A DNA stretch of 11,511 nt from Prochlorococcus sp. AG-686-P16 (lineage in GTDB: Bacteria; Cyanobacteriota; Cyanobacteriia; PCC-6307; Cyanobiaceae). Position 1 is the stretch's first letter. Every line of letters starts with the position of its first letter. The notes below the pieces were generated by a model. That model did no database searches, was not told the origin of the DNA, and saw only the letters and a list, made by a program, of their open reading frames with translations. Of the stretch, positions 1-6,561 are shown piece by piece. Made by a program: the position numbers and the translations under genes. The stretch covers positions 1-11,511 of the forward strand of contig QCVY01000027.1 of assembly GCA_003208695.1 (NCBI GenBank), written 5' to 3'.

Positions 1-112
1 TTCGCTTCAATGAATATAGTCCAAAATCATCAATAATGTGTAGAGGGAATCTTATATTTTAGATAAAACATTCTTATATAAAAAAAGAAAAGTTATTGAA
101 AAGATAGTAAAT
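1..112 (-). other. non-coding stretch after the aspartoacylase gene; possible leftward promoter
   Basis: No credible reading frame lies here. Read leftward it begins just after the aspartoacylase stop and is rich in T, with no GC-rich hairpin, so no intrinsic terminator is apparent for that gene. Near the left edge the minus strand carries TATATT (13-18), which could be a -10 box, but the best upstream match (TCTACA, 39-44) is 20 bases away, too far for a good sigma-70 promoter. From memory, high-light Prochlorococcus genomes place psbA next to this gene, so the stretch may lead into psbA, but no psbA coding sequence is visible and this is inference only. Confidence 0.3.
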
Positions 113-1009
113 TCAACAAAAAAATTCCTCACAAATTTGGTTTGAGAAATTTATCACTTCTTTTTTTGTATAACTCATTGCTATATTCTTTTCCTTATAT
201 GCAACCTCACCAATAAAAACGGGCCAAATAGTATCTTTACCAGTATAGGTTTTAGTTTTACCTAGCACATCCAAAAATAAAGGATCTCCCATTTTTATAG
301 GCTTCCAATCTTGATTAATTCTTTTAGGATGGATTAAAGCATTAATATTCCCATCTATTTCTCTTGGATAGTCAATACTGCCTTGATGTATATGAACTGT
401 TAAGCTGTTTGGAAGTTTTATTTGATTATTTTTCAACTTATTTATCTCATCTCTTAAAGAACTAATAATTATTAAAAATTTATTAATAATTTTTGGATCA
501 TAATAATTTTGAGGAACAGATCCTATTTCAATTACTATTCCACAGGGCCATGCTTCTACGAGAAATCCAGTTTGTTTTTCATCTTTTTCATGTAAATAAA
601 TAGGTAATCCAAATTTATGCTGAAGTAATCCGGCCAAACAGAAATCTTGTCTTCTCCTTCCATACATAACAATAGATGTTCCCATATTTGCTGTAGTAGT
701 ATGCAAGTCAATAGCAATATCACAAGGTTCTGAACCATTAACACCAAACTTTTCAACTAAAGAGTTTGCTCTTTTAATTTCATAAACACTATTATCGAAA
801 TTCTTTTTAATTAAATTGAAAGACCTATTTAAATCATTATCTATATATCTACAACCTCTTTCATATGCAAGAGGGTTTCCTATGATGAATTTATATTCAA
901 TATTTTTCTCAATAGTTTTAAACAGCTTATTAAATTGATTGATTGCCCAAACTGGATTAATTTCATTTCCATGAGTACCAGAAACAATGAGTATTTTTTT
1001 CAGGGTCAT
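113..1009 (-). CDS. aspartoacylase / succinylglutamate desuccinylase family zinc hydrolase
   Basis: A 298-residue zinc-dependent amidohydrolase of the AspA/AstE family (M14-like fold), cytosolic with no signal peptide. Family members cleave an acyl group from an N-acyl amino acid; aspartoacylase proper releases acetate from N-acetyl-aspartate. Expected active-site residues are present in order: GTHGNE at 11-16 (zinc ligands H13 and E16), R54, the DLNR motif at 59-62 (N61, R62 for substrate carboxylate binding), DLH at 101-103 (third zinc ligand H103), the general-base glutamate in EIGS at 161-164, and a late tyrosine at 280. Length fits the family. The ATG at 1009 starts directly at the first beta strand. 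It diverges from the transferase gene with 24 bases between starts. The substrate in a photosynthetic bacterium is not clear; annotation as N-acetyl-aspartate hydrolase would be by analogy. Confident on family, not on substrate. Confidence 0.88.
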   Translation of the reverse strand: MTLKKILIVSGTHGNEINPVWAINQFNKLFKTIEKNIEYKFIIGNPLAYERGCRYIDNDLNRSFNLIKKNFDNSVYEIKRANSLVEKFGVNGSEPCDIAIDLHTTTANMGTSIVMYGRRRQDFCLAGLLQHKFGLPIYLHEKDEKQTGFLVEAWPCGIVIEIGSVPQNYYDPKIINKFLIIISSLRDEINKLKNNQIKLPNSLTVHIHQGSIDYPREIDGNINALIHPKRINQDWKPIKMGDPLFLDVLGKTKTYTGKDTIWPVFIGEVAYKEKNIAMSYTKKEVINFSNQICEEFFC

Positions 1010-1033
1010 TTTAAAAATTTAAATTCAAAATTT

Positions 1034-1981
1034 ATGCAAAATAAATACCTCATTAACTTCACCAAAAAGTCCTGGTTTTGGTTTTGGACAAAATTAATGG
1101 ATGGTTTTGCTCCTTCCGACATACAAGGAAATTATAGAAGGCCAAGAGGGATACTAATCGATAAAAATTATGAATTTAAAGTCAATAATGAAAACACTTA
1201 CTTATTAGTAGGGAATTCTTGTCCGTGGTGCCATAGAACTTTACTCATTTACAAACTGAAAAACTTATCAAAGAAAGTCAAAGTTATTTTTTTAGAAGCA
1301 GATGTTAACAGTGGTCAATGGATTTTTAATGAAAAGTTTCAGGGATACGAGACTCTTAATCAATTTTATAAAAAAGCAAAAAAGAATAATTTTTTCAGAT
1401 CGACACTACCATTATTGTTCAATTTTCAAAATAATCAGATTAATATTTTATCTAATGAAAGTTTTGAAATAGTAAGGTTACTGAACTCAATAGAAGAAGA
1501 ATCCTCTCAAAAAACACTCCCAATTAGTAATTGCGATCAAGATTTACTAGAAATGATTCATTCCGACATTAATAATGGGGTCTATAAATGCGGATTTGCC
1601 AGAAATCAGAAAGCTTATGAAAAAGCAAGTAAGAACCTTTTTGAAGCTTTAACTAAAATAGAAAAAAAGTTTGATAAAAATTTAGGTAATTGGATTTGTG
1701 GAGAAGACTTAACTTATGCAGATATTTATTTATTTCCAACAATTATTCGTTGGGAATTAATTTATAGGCAACTTTTTAAATGTACTGAAAAAGAAATTTC
1801 AGATTTTAAAAACATTATTAAATGGAGATCAAGTTTTTTTGAATTAACTAAGGTTTCTGAAACATGTTTTGACTCTGAATGGAAAAAAGACTATTACAAA
1901 GCATTATTCCCTTTAAATCCTAATCAAATCATCCCAGTTCTTCCATCTTTAAAGGAAATAATGCAATCGCGGCCAAAGTAA
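1034..1981 (+). CDS. Xi-class glutathione S-transferase (glutathionyl-hydroquinone reductase family)
   Basis: A 315-residue cytosolic protein of the ECM4/YqjG group, which uses a catalytic cysteine to remove glutathione from glutathionyl-hydroquinones. The N-terminal thioredoxin fold carries CPWCHR at 63-68, with C63 the expected catalytic cysteine. STLPLLFN (123-130) and NESFEIVRLLN (141-151) match the cis-proline and glutathione-binding parts. The helical domain contains NNGVYKCGFA (180-189; Y184 a family tyrosine), GEDLTYADIYLF (223-234), the LFKC segment and a terminal YYKALFPLNPNQIIP (287-301) equivalent to the family's NP-x-x-I-x-P tail. The frame is open to an ATG at 935, but that start would run 75 bases antisense into the aspartoacylase gene. 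I chose ATG 1034 because the residues after it (WFWFWTKLMDGFAPSD) resemble the usual N-terminus. Oddity: most relatives I recall read CPWAHR, so C66 creates a CxxC pair. The native substrate is unknown. Confidence 0.88.
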   Translation: MQNKYLINFTKKSWFWFWTKLMDGFAPSDIQGNYRRPRGILIDKNYEFKVNNENTYLLVGNSCPWCHRTLLIYKLKNLSKKVKVIFLEADVNSGQWIFNEKFQGYETLNQFYKKAKKNNFFRSTLPLLFNFQNNQINILSNESFEIVRLLNSIEEESSQKTLPISNCDQDLLEMIHSDINNGVYKCGFARNQKAYEKASKNLFEALTKIEKKFDKNLGNWICGEDLTYADIYLFPTIIRWELIYRQLFKCTEKEISDFKNIIKWRSSFFELTKVSETCFDSEWKKDYYKALFPLNPNQIIPVLPSLKEIMQSRPK

Positions 1982-2020
1982 ATTTAGAAATAATTATTGA
2001 TTTACAAATTTCATGTTGTA

Positions 2021-2060
2021 ATGCACACGAATTTTATAAATACATGATGCAAAATGAATT
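2021..2060 (+). repeat. imperfect direct repeat ATGCA-N3/4-GAATT upstream of cp12
   Basis: Two similar elements, ATGCACACGAATT (2021-2033) and ATGCAAAATGAATT (2047-2060), lie 26 bases apart start to start in the 126-base gap between the transferase and cp12. Each has the form ATGCA, 3 or 4 bases, GAATT. They could be paired regulator sites for cp12, but in A+T-rich DNA a match of this length may be chance. The rest of the gap (1982-2107) holds no gene; candidate -10 boxes such as TATAGA (2075-2080) have no convincing -35 partner. Confidence 0.3.
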
Positions 2061-2107
2061 CAAATTAACTATGTTATAGATATCTACTTTAGTATGAAAA
2101 ACTGCAA

Positions 2108-2326
2108 ATGAAATCCATTGACGAACACATTCAAAAAGATCAATCGGAAATCGCCTCTGCAAAAGAACAGGGTAATCTTCCAAAGGTCAGACATTTAACT
2201 GAAGAATTAAAAGATCTCGAAGGATATAAGGATCATCATCCTGAAGATAAACATGATCCAACTGCATTAGAGTTATTCTGCGATGCTAATCCAGACGAAC
2301 CTGAATGTTTAGTTTATGATGATTAA
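2108..2326 (+). CDS. cp12: CP12, Calvin-cycle redox regulator, variant with C-terminal cysteine pair only
   Basis: A 72-residue small, highly charged and probably largely disordered protein. CP12 joins GAPDH and phosphoribulokinase into an inactive complex when its cysteines are oxidised, switching off the Calvin cycle in the dark. The diagnostic C-terminus is intact: C58 and C67 flank DANPDEPE, followed by the terminal LVYDD that enters the GAPDH active site. The N-terminal half differs from the canonical form: there is no cysteine before residue 58, so the pair linked to PRK binding is absent, and the central AWD-VEEL motif is reduced to something like VRHLTEELKDLE (27-38). The ATG start gives the expected length; no strong Shine-Dalgarno is visible. 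It stands alone on the plus strand and ends 21 bases before a strong terminator hairpin. Family call is confident; loss of the PRK-side switch is inference. Confidence 0.92.
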   Translation: MKSIDEHIQKDQSEIASAKEQGNLPKVRHLTEELKDLEGYKDHHPEDKHDPTALELFCDANPDEPECLVYDD

Positions 2327-2347
2327 TTTTTAATTTTTAAATTGCAT

Positions 2348-2384
2348 AAAAGCAAAAGGGGCTTTAAAAGCCCCTTTTGCTTTT
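2348..2384. terminator. bidirectional intrinsic terminator between cp12 and the 60-residue gene
   Basis: A perfect 17-base-pair hairpin: arms 2348-2364 and 2368-2384 with a 3-base loop, and a core of AGCAAAAGGGGCTT pairing with AAGCCCCTTTTGCT. The arms end in an A run on the left and a T run on the right, so the structure yields a U tract in both directions. It sits between two convergent genes, 21 bases after the cp12 stop and 10 bases beyond the stop of the leftward gene. It is the strongest hairpin I found in the window. Confidence 0.93.
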
Positions 2385-2394
2385 TATTGTTTTA

Positions 2395-2577
2395 TTAATA
2401 ATCCATATTGAAATCAGATGGGCTTCCAGTTAATGAACAAACCACAGATTCTTCATTCTTCATTTCTTTTACTTTTACTATCGGTCTTCCCATTTTCTTT
2501 AAAACTTCAATATCTTGAACAGTCTGACATCTGGCAATAATTTGTCCTTGTTGATCAAAGCAACTATAAAAATTCAT
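2395..2577 (-). CDS. small conserved-looking protein of unknown function
   Basis: A 60-residue protein I cannot assign to a named family. It starts with ATG at 2577 and ends 10 bases before the shared terminator, in the position expected for a real gene. The first half looks like a compact fold: MNFYSCFDQQGQIIARC, then a predicted helix (VQDIEVLKKMG, 20-30) and a strand (RPIVKVKEM, 31-39). The last twenty residues are polar and probably flexible. There are three cysteines (C6, C17, C47), no signal peptide and no membrane segment. It is the last gene on the strand carrying obgE and lies 86 bases downstream of it, with its own promoter candidate and a palindrome in that gap, so it may be expressed separately. 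Evidence that it is real: a full-length frame in a gap otherwise empty, a well-placed terminator and plausible residue composition. Confidence 0.7.
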   Translation of the reverse strand: MNFYSCFDQQGQIIARCQTVQDIEVLKKMGRPIVKVKEMKNEESVVCSLTGSPSDFNMDY

Positions 2578-2592
2578 AAGGTTATAAAAGTC

Positions 2593-2621
2593 AATATCTA
2601 ATTTATGGCTAAATTACTCAA
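2593..2621 (-). promoter_or_regulatory. candidate sigma-70 promoter for the 60-residue gene
   Basis: On the minus strand TTGAGT (2621-2616) is followed after exactly 17 bases by GATATT (2598-2593). Transcription would start near 2586, leaving about nine untranslated bases before the ATG at 2577. Both boxes are close to consensus and the spacing is ideal, but the surrounding DNA is very A+T rich, so chance matches are common. The -35 box overlaps the right end of the left arm of the palindrome at 2610-2638. Confidence 0.4.
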
Positions 2622-2638
2622 TTAAATCAAGTAATTTA
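2610..2638. repeat. perfect 9-base inverted repeat overlapping the promoter candidate
   Basis: TAAATTACT (2610-2618) and AGTAATTTA (2630-2638) are exact reverse complements separated by 11 bases. All but one pair in each arm are A-T, and no U tract follows it leftward, so it is a poor terminator for obgE. Its position across the -35 region of the small gene makes an operator more plausible. Chance cannot be excluded in DNA of this composition. Confidence 0.35.
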
Positions 2639-2663
2639 ATCAAAAAATAATATCTCCAAAAAA

Positions 2664-3647
2664 TTAAATATAATTCCAAACCTCAGAAAGCAATGAAGTC
2701 AAGCCTTCTCGTAAAGATGAAGAAATAACTAAAACTTTTTTATTGGATAATTTTTCTAACTTTTTAATAATTGATCGTAAATAATTTTCATCTACAAGTT
2801 CCATTTTATTAAGCACAACTATTCTTTCTTTATCTAAAAGCCCATTACCATATTGTTTTAATTCTTTTTCAATAATCTGAAAGTCATGAATAGGATTTTC
2901 TGCAATTGAATCAATCAAATGGATGAGAATCTTAGTTCTTTGAATATGTCTTAAAAAATCATGCCCCAAGCCTACTCCTTCAGCTGCTCCAGATATTAAA
3001 CCAGGAATATCCGCAAAAAGGCATCCATTTCCATCAGCTTTTCTTACTACTCCTAAATTAGGTATTAAAGTTGTAAAAGGGTAGTTTGCAATTTTAGGAC
3101 GTGCTGATGATAAAACAGAAATCAAAGTACTTTTCCCTGCATTAGGTAGACCTATGATTCCTACTTCAGCGAGAAGTTTTAATTCAAATTGAACCTCCCA
3201 TGTCTCTCCTTCTTTCCCTTCAGTAAAAGATTCAGGAGCCCTATTTTGATTACTTAAATAGTAAGCATTGCCATGGCCACCTCTTCCGCCATAGGCAATG
3301 GTTAAGCTCTGTTTATCTTCAGTTAAATCTCCCAAAATAATGCCGGAATTAACATCTTTAATTTCTGTCCCGCAAGGAACTTTAAGGATTGTATTTTCCC
3401 CTGTCGCTCCAGATCTTTTGTTTGGACCACCTTTGAAACCATCTTTAGCAAATATTTCTCTATTAAATTTAAAATCCAAAAGAGTTTGAAGATTAGTATC
3501 AGCAATAAGGATTATTGAACCACCCTTCCCACCATTTCCTCCTGAAGGTCCACCTGCCGGAACAAATTTTTCTCTTCTAAATGAAACGATTCCATTACCG
3601 CCTTTACCAGCTTTGAGAATGATTTTTGCTTGATCAATAAATTGCAC
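2664..3647 (-). CDS. obgE: Obg/CgtA family ribosome-associated GTPase
   Basis: A 327-residue GTPase acting in late large-subunit ribosome assembly and stress signalling. The N-terminal Obg fold (about 1-158) is glycine rich, with [15 protein letters not shown] (13-27) and [13 protein letters not shown] (31-43). The G domain follows: P-loop GLPNAGKS at 166-173, switch I FTT at 191-193, DIPG at 213-216, NKME at 280-283 and SSS at 309-311. The protein ends just after the G domain, so the C-terminal OCT domain of some Obg proteins is absent, as I recall is usual in cyanobacteria. The start is GTG at 3647; it gives MQFIDQAKI, which matches the usual Obg N-terminus, and no in-frame ATG would. It lies 41 bases after mutS2 in the leftward block and is probably cotranscribed with it. 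Confidence 0.96.
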   Translation of the reverse strand: MQFIDQAKIILKAGKGGNGIVSFRREKFVPAGGPSGGNGGKGGSIILIADTNLQTLLDFKFNREIFAKDGFKGGPNKRSGATGENTILKVPCGTEIKDVNSGIILGDLTEDKQSLTIAYGGRGGHGNAYYLSNQNRAPESFTEGKEGETWEVQFELKLLAEVGIIGLPNAGKSTLISVLSSARPKIANYPFTTLIPNLGVVRKADGNGCLFADIPGLISGAAEGVGLGHDFLRHIQRTKILIHLIDSIAENPIHDFQIIEKELKQYGNGLLDKERIVVLNKMELVDENYLRSIIKKLEKLSNKKVLVISSSLREGLTSLLSEVWNYI

Positions 3648-3688
3648 TTAAAAACTTATGAATAATTTTTTCTAGATACTTATAGATT

Positions 3689-6100
3689 TTATTTTATCCA
3701 CGCAATACTGCAACCAGCTCCACCTTCATTATTTGCAGCATCTTCAACTTTATCGACATAATTCAAACCAGATAACCAAATACGTAGTCCTTTTTTTAAT
3801 TTTCCAGTTCCAATTCCATGAACTATCCAAAGCGGGCCATGAAACTTTCTAATTTTTTCCTCAATTATTATTTCTGCTTCATGAACTCTCATGCCCCTAA
3901 CATCCAAAGTGTTTCTACTTGTTCTAATTTTAGAAAAAGAAAAATCTTCTCTTACAGAATTTATTTGAATTTTAGAGTTTTTAAAATTGGGTTTTTCCCC
4001 ATTAAGGCCTTCAAATTCATTAATTAATAATGTACTTCTAAATGATCCACATTTAACCTCGAAAGACCTAGCTTTTTGATCTATCTCTATTATTTGACCA
4101 GTACTATTTAAACTTTTAATTTTTATAAAATCTCCTATTTTAGGACTCCAAGAAATTTTTTTATTGATATTTGTTTGAGTTAAATGTTCTGTCTCAATCT
4201 CTTTAAGCCTAATTCCAATTAATCTAGAATCTTCTCCATTTGCATTTTGGTCTTTTAATTTCTTAATCAAATTAATAACTTCTTTTTTAGCTGCTTTGAT
4301 ATGTTTTGATAATTTTTGTCTTTCACTTTCCTGTATTTTTTCAGCATTAATTTTTTGGTATTCATAATTATTCTTTATTTCATCATGTAATATTTCTGTT
4401 CTAGCTATAAGTTCAGCAGCTTTTTCTGCCGAATTTTGTTGCTTTATTCTCTCATCTTCTAGACCTTTTATAATATTATTTATATTTTCAACTTCTTTGG
4501 GTTTTAAGTAATTAGCCGCTTCATTAAGTATTCTTTCATCAATCCCAATTCTCTTTGAAATTGATAACGCATTACTTCTGCCAGGTATCCCCCAATTCAG
4601 GATGTACTTTGGCTTTAAAGATTCTTCATCAAAAGCAACTGAAACGTTTTCAAATCTATTATCACTATATTTTAAAGCTTTAATATCACCATAATGAGTT
4701 GTAGCTAGAGTGATATCAGATAGGGTTGCGAATTCTTTCAGTAACGCGATTGCAAGAGCAGTACCTTCAGAAGGATCTGTGCCAGATCCAATTTCATCTA
4801 ATAAAACAACTGATAAGCCATTTTTATTATTAAGAGATTCCATAATATTCCTAATCCGCAAAATATGCCCACTGAAAGTAGATAAATTTCCTTCTAAGGA
4901 TTGATCATCACCAATATCCACAAATATATTAGGACAAAAAGGGATTATTGGATTTTTTATTGATGGAATGAATAATCCTGATCTAGCCATCAATAATGCT
5001 ATTCCAAGACCTTTTAAAGCAACAGTTTTACCTCCAGTATTCGGACCAGTTATAGCTACTACTTTAGTGTTTCTATTTATATAAAAATCTATAGATACAG
5101 GTTTGGGCGCTTCTTTTTTTTTATTTTCCCAAATCAAAAGAGGATGCGAAAAACCTATTAAATTAACTATTGGATCATTTTCAACAATTGGAGCATTACC
5201 TCCAATCCAATTTGAATATCTTGAACGTGTTAGAGCATTCTCAGTTCTCAATAGAATCTCTGACATATCAATAAGGCTCTTGTTATTATCACGAATAATT
5301 TGTGACCATTCTTTTAACAATTTAAATTCTTCTCCTGCTACTTTAGCTTCCATAGAAGCAATTTTATTACCCTTAAATACTATAGATTCTGGCTCCAAAT
5401 ATATGGTACTACCAGATGAAGAGGAGTCATGAATTATACCTTTGAATTTCTCAGCAAATTGTACTTTAATAGCTAAAACAGGTCTCCCATATCTATCACC
5501 AATAATAGTATCTTGAATATAATTAGTATTTTTTTGAATAAATTTATCTACTAATAACCTTCTTTCTGATTTCTTAGATAATAATTCTTGCCTAAGGTTT
5601 GCTAATTTATGACTAGCACGATCGGAAATTCTACCATTTGATTCAATCCCAATTTTTAAACTTTTTTCAATCTGATTATGATCAATCAAACGATTTAAAA
5701 AAGAGGAAATAAAAGGTCTTTGCTCAAAATCTAAAAGTATTTTTTTTAAATCTTTTGCAGCAGATATTGTTTCTGCTATTTCTAATAATTCAGAAGAATT
5801 AATAACTCCTCCTTTTGAACAAATCTCAATATTTTTACTTATGTCAAATACACCTGAAAAACTAATCAATTTATCTAAGTTCTTTTCTAACTCACTTATT
5901 TCGATAGTTTCTTGCAATAATCTTCTAGAAATTTCATATTCAGTAGGAATTTTAAAATCTAATATTGCATTTTCTCCCATTTTTGTAGAGGCAAAAGAGG
6001 AAATCTGAGTTTTTAAATTATCCCACTCTAAAAGACTTATAGATTCTTCTGAAAGTGATCTATGAGCGGATGAATTTTTATAATAACTTTTCTCTATCAT
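3689..6100 (-). CDS. mutS2: MutS2 family ATPase with C-terminal Smr nuclease domain
   Basis: An 803-residue homologue of MutS that lacks the mismatch-recognition domain. MutS2 proteins have been linked to suppression of recombination and, in Bacillus, to rescue of collided ribosomes; which applies here is unknown. The lever/clamp region covers about 1-340. The ABC-type ATPase has Walker A GPNTGGKT at 352-359, an STFSGH signature at 407-412, Walker B VVLLDEIGSGTDP at 431-443 and TTHYGD at 467-472. A long charged coiled coil runs from about 525 to 645, followed by a small beta domain (about 652-700). The Smr domain occupies 730-803 with LDVRG at 732-736 and HGIGTGKL at 761-768. All parts are present, at full family length. 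ATG start at 6100, 13 bases after the VOC gene stop, so one transcript is likely. Confidence 0.96.
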   Translation of the reverse strand: MIEKSYYKNSSAHRSLSEESISLLEWDNLKTQISSFASTKMGENAILDFKIPTEYEISRRLLQETIEISELEKNLDKLISFSGVFDISKNIEICSKGGVINSSELLEIAETISAAKDLKKILLDFEQRPFISSFLNRLIDHNQIEKSLKIGIESNGRISDRASHKLANLRQELLSKKSERRLLVDKFIQKNTNYIQDTIIGDRYGRPVLAIKVQFAEKFKGIIHDSSSSGSTIYLEPESIVFKGNKIASMEAKVAGEEFKLLKEWSQIIRDNNKSLIDMSEILLRTENALTRSRYSNWIGGNAPIVENDPIVNLIGFSHPLLIWENKKKEAPKPVSIDFYINRNTKVVAITGPNTGGKTVALKGLGIALLMARSGLFIPSIKNPIIPFCPNIFVDIGDDQSLEGNLSTFSGHILRIRNIMESLNNKNGLSVVLLDEIGSGTDPSEGTALAIALLKEFATLSDITLATTHYGDIKALKYSDNRFENVSVAFDEESLKPKYILNWGIPGRSNALSISKRIGIDERILNEAANYLKPKEVENINNIIKGLEDERIKQQNSAEKAAELIARTEILHDEIKNNYEYQKINAEKIQESERQKLSKHIKAAKKEVINLIKKLKDQNANGEDSRLIGIRLKEIETEHLTQTNINKKISWSPKIGDFIKIKSLNSTGQIIEIDQKARSFEVKCGSFRSTLLINEFEGLNGEKPNFKNSKIQINSVREDFSFSKIRTSRNTLDVRGMRVHEAEIIIEEKIRKFHGPLWIVHGIGTGKLKKGLRIWLSGLNYVDKVEDAANNEGGAGCSIAWIK

Positions 6101-6113
6101 TCAATTGTAATAA

Positions 6114-6506
6114 TCAAATATTTGATTTAATCCCACCGGCAGGAACAAAAAGCATTTCAAGCCAGTTACCTTCAGGGTCTTGCATATAAAAAGAAGCTGT
6201 TCCATCTCGATGTTCATGAATAGGGGCTACTTTCACTCCAGATTTTTTTAAATCTGTATAAATATTTTCCATTTCCTTTTTTTCTTCAAAATGAAAAGCA
6301 AAATGTGGTCCCGCAGCTTTATAACTAGGCCCTAATAAAGCAAGTCCATCTTTTCCCTTACCAGCCTCTAGATAGCACCAATCTTTATCATCCCAAATTA
6401 ATTGCATACCTAAGTTCAAATAAAAAGACTTCGCTCTATCGAGATTCTCTACTCTAAGTGCAATATGTCCGATTCTTTGGACACCTTTTGAACCCTTTAA
6501 AAGCAA
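6114..6506 (-). CDS. VOC-superfamily metalloenzyme, glyoxalase-like
   Basis: A 130-residue protein with two beta-alpha-beta-beta-beta modules: GHIALRVENLDRAKSFYLNLG (about 13-33, broken here by normal variation) opens the first and GPHFAFHFEE (66-75) the second. Metal-ligand positions H14, H68 and E117 (in GNWLEML) are present. The fourth ligand of glyoxalase I, which should fall in the strand GLALLG (54-59), is leucine. Three ligands of two histidines and one glutamate are typical of FosA-like and dioxygenase-like members, so I do not call it gloA although such proteins are often annotated that way. The only standard start ahead of the domain is TTG at 6506; an in-frame TAA lies at 6522-6524. 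It sits between hemB (55 bases upstream) and mutS2 (13 bases downstream). Substrate unknown. Confidence 0.82.
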   Translation of the reverse strand: MLLKGSKGVQRIGHIALRVENLDRAKSFYLNLGMQLIWDDKDWCYLEAGKGKDGLALLGPSYKAAGPHFAFHFEEKKEMENIYTDLKKSGVKVAPIHEHRDGTASFYMQDPEGNWLEMLFVPAGGIKSNI

Positions 6507-6561
6507 AATAATGAATTGTATTTATTTAAGAATAAACAAAATTTTTAATTTTAATGAGTTT

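Noticed and set aside
118..131. Cysteine in the HemB metal loop suggesting a zinc enzyme (residue positions 118-131 of HemB, genomic about 7170-7212)
   Set aside because: C126 is not at any of the three zinc-ligand positions, which are alanine and aspartates; the enzyme is Mg-type.
2001..2018. TTTACAAA resembling half of an HLR1 (RpaB) site before cp12
   Set aside because: The second half-site after two bases (TCATGTTG) does not match, and a single 8-base half in this composition is expected by chance.
2044..2079. Eleven-codon frame (MMQNEFKLTML) upstream of cp12
   Set aside because: No Shine-Dalgarno site, very short and in A+T-rich DNA where such frames are frequent; no link to cp12 translation is visible.
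5103..5432. 109-codon open frame antisense to mutS2
   Set aside because: It lies wholly inside a conserved ATPase gene, has no recognisable domain and follows the codon pattern of the opposite strand.
6521..6536. TTTATT-TAAG-AATAAA hairpin between hemB and the VOC gene
   Set aside because: Six A-T pairs only and no following U tract on the relevant strand; too weak to call a terminator.
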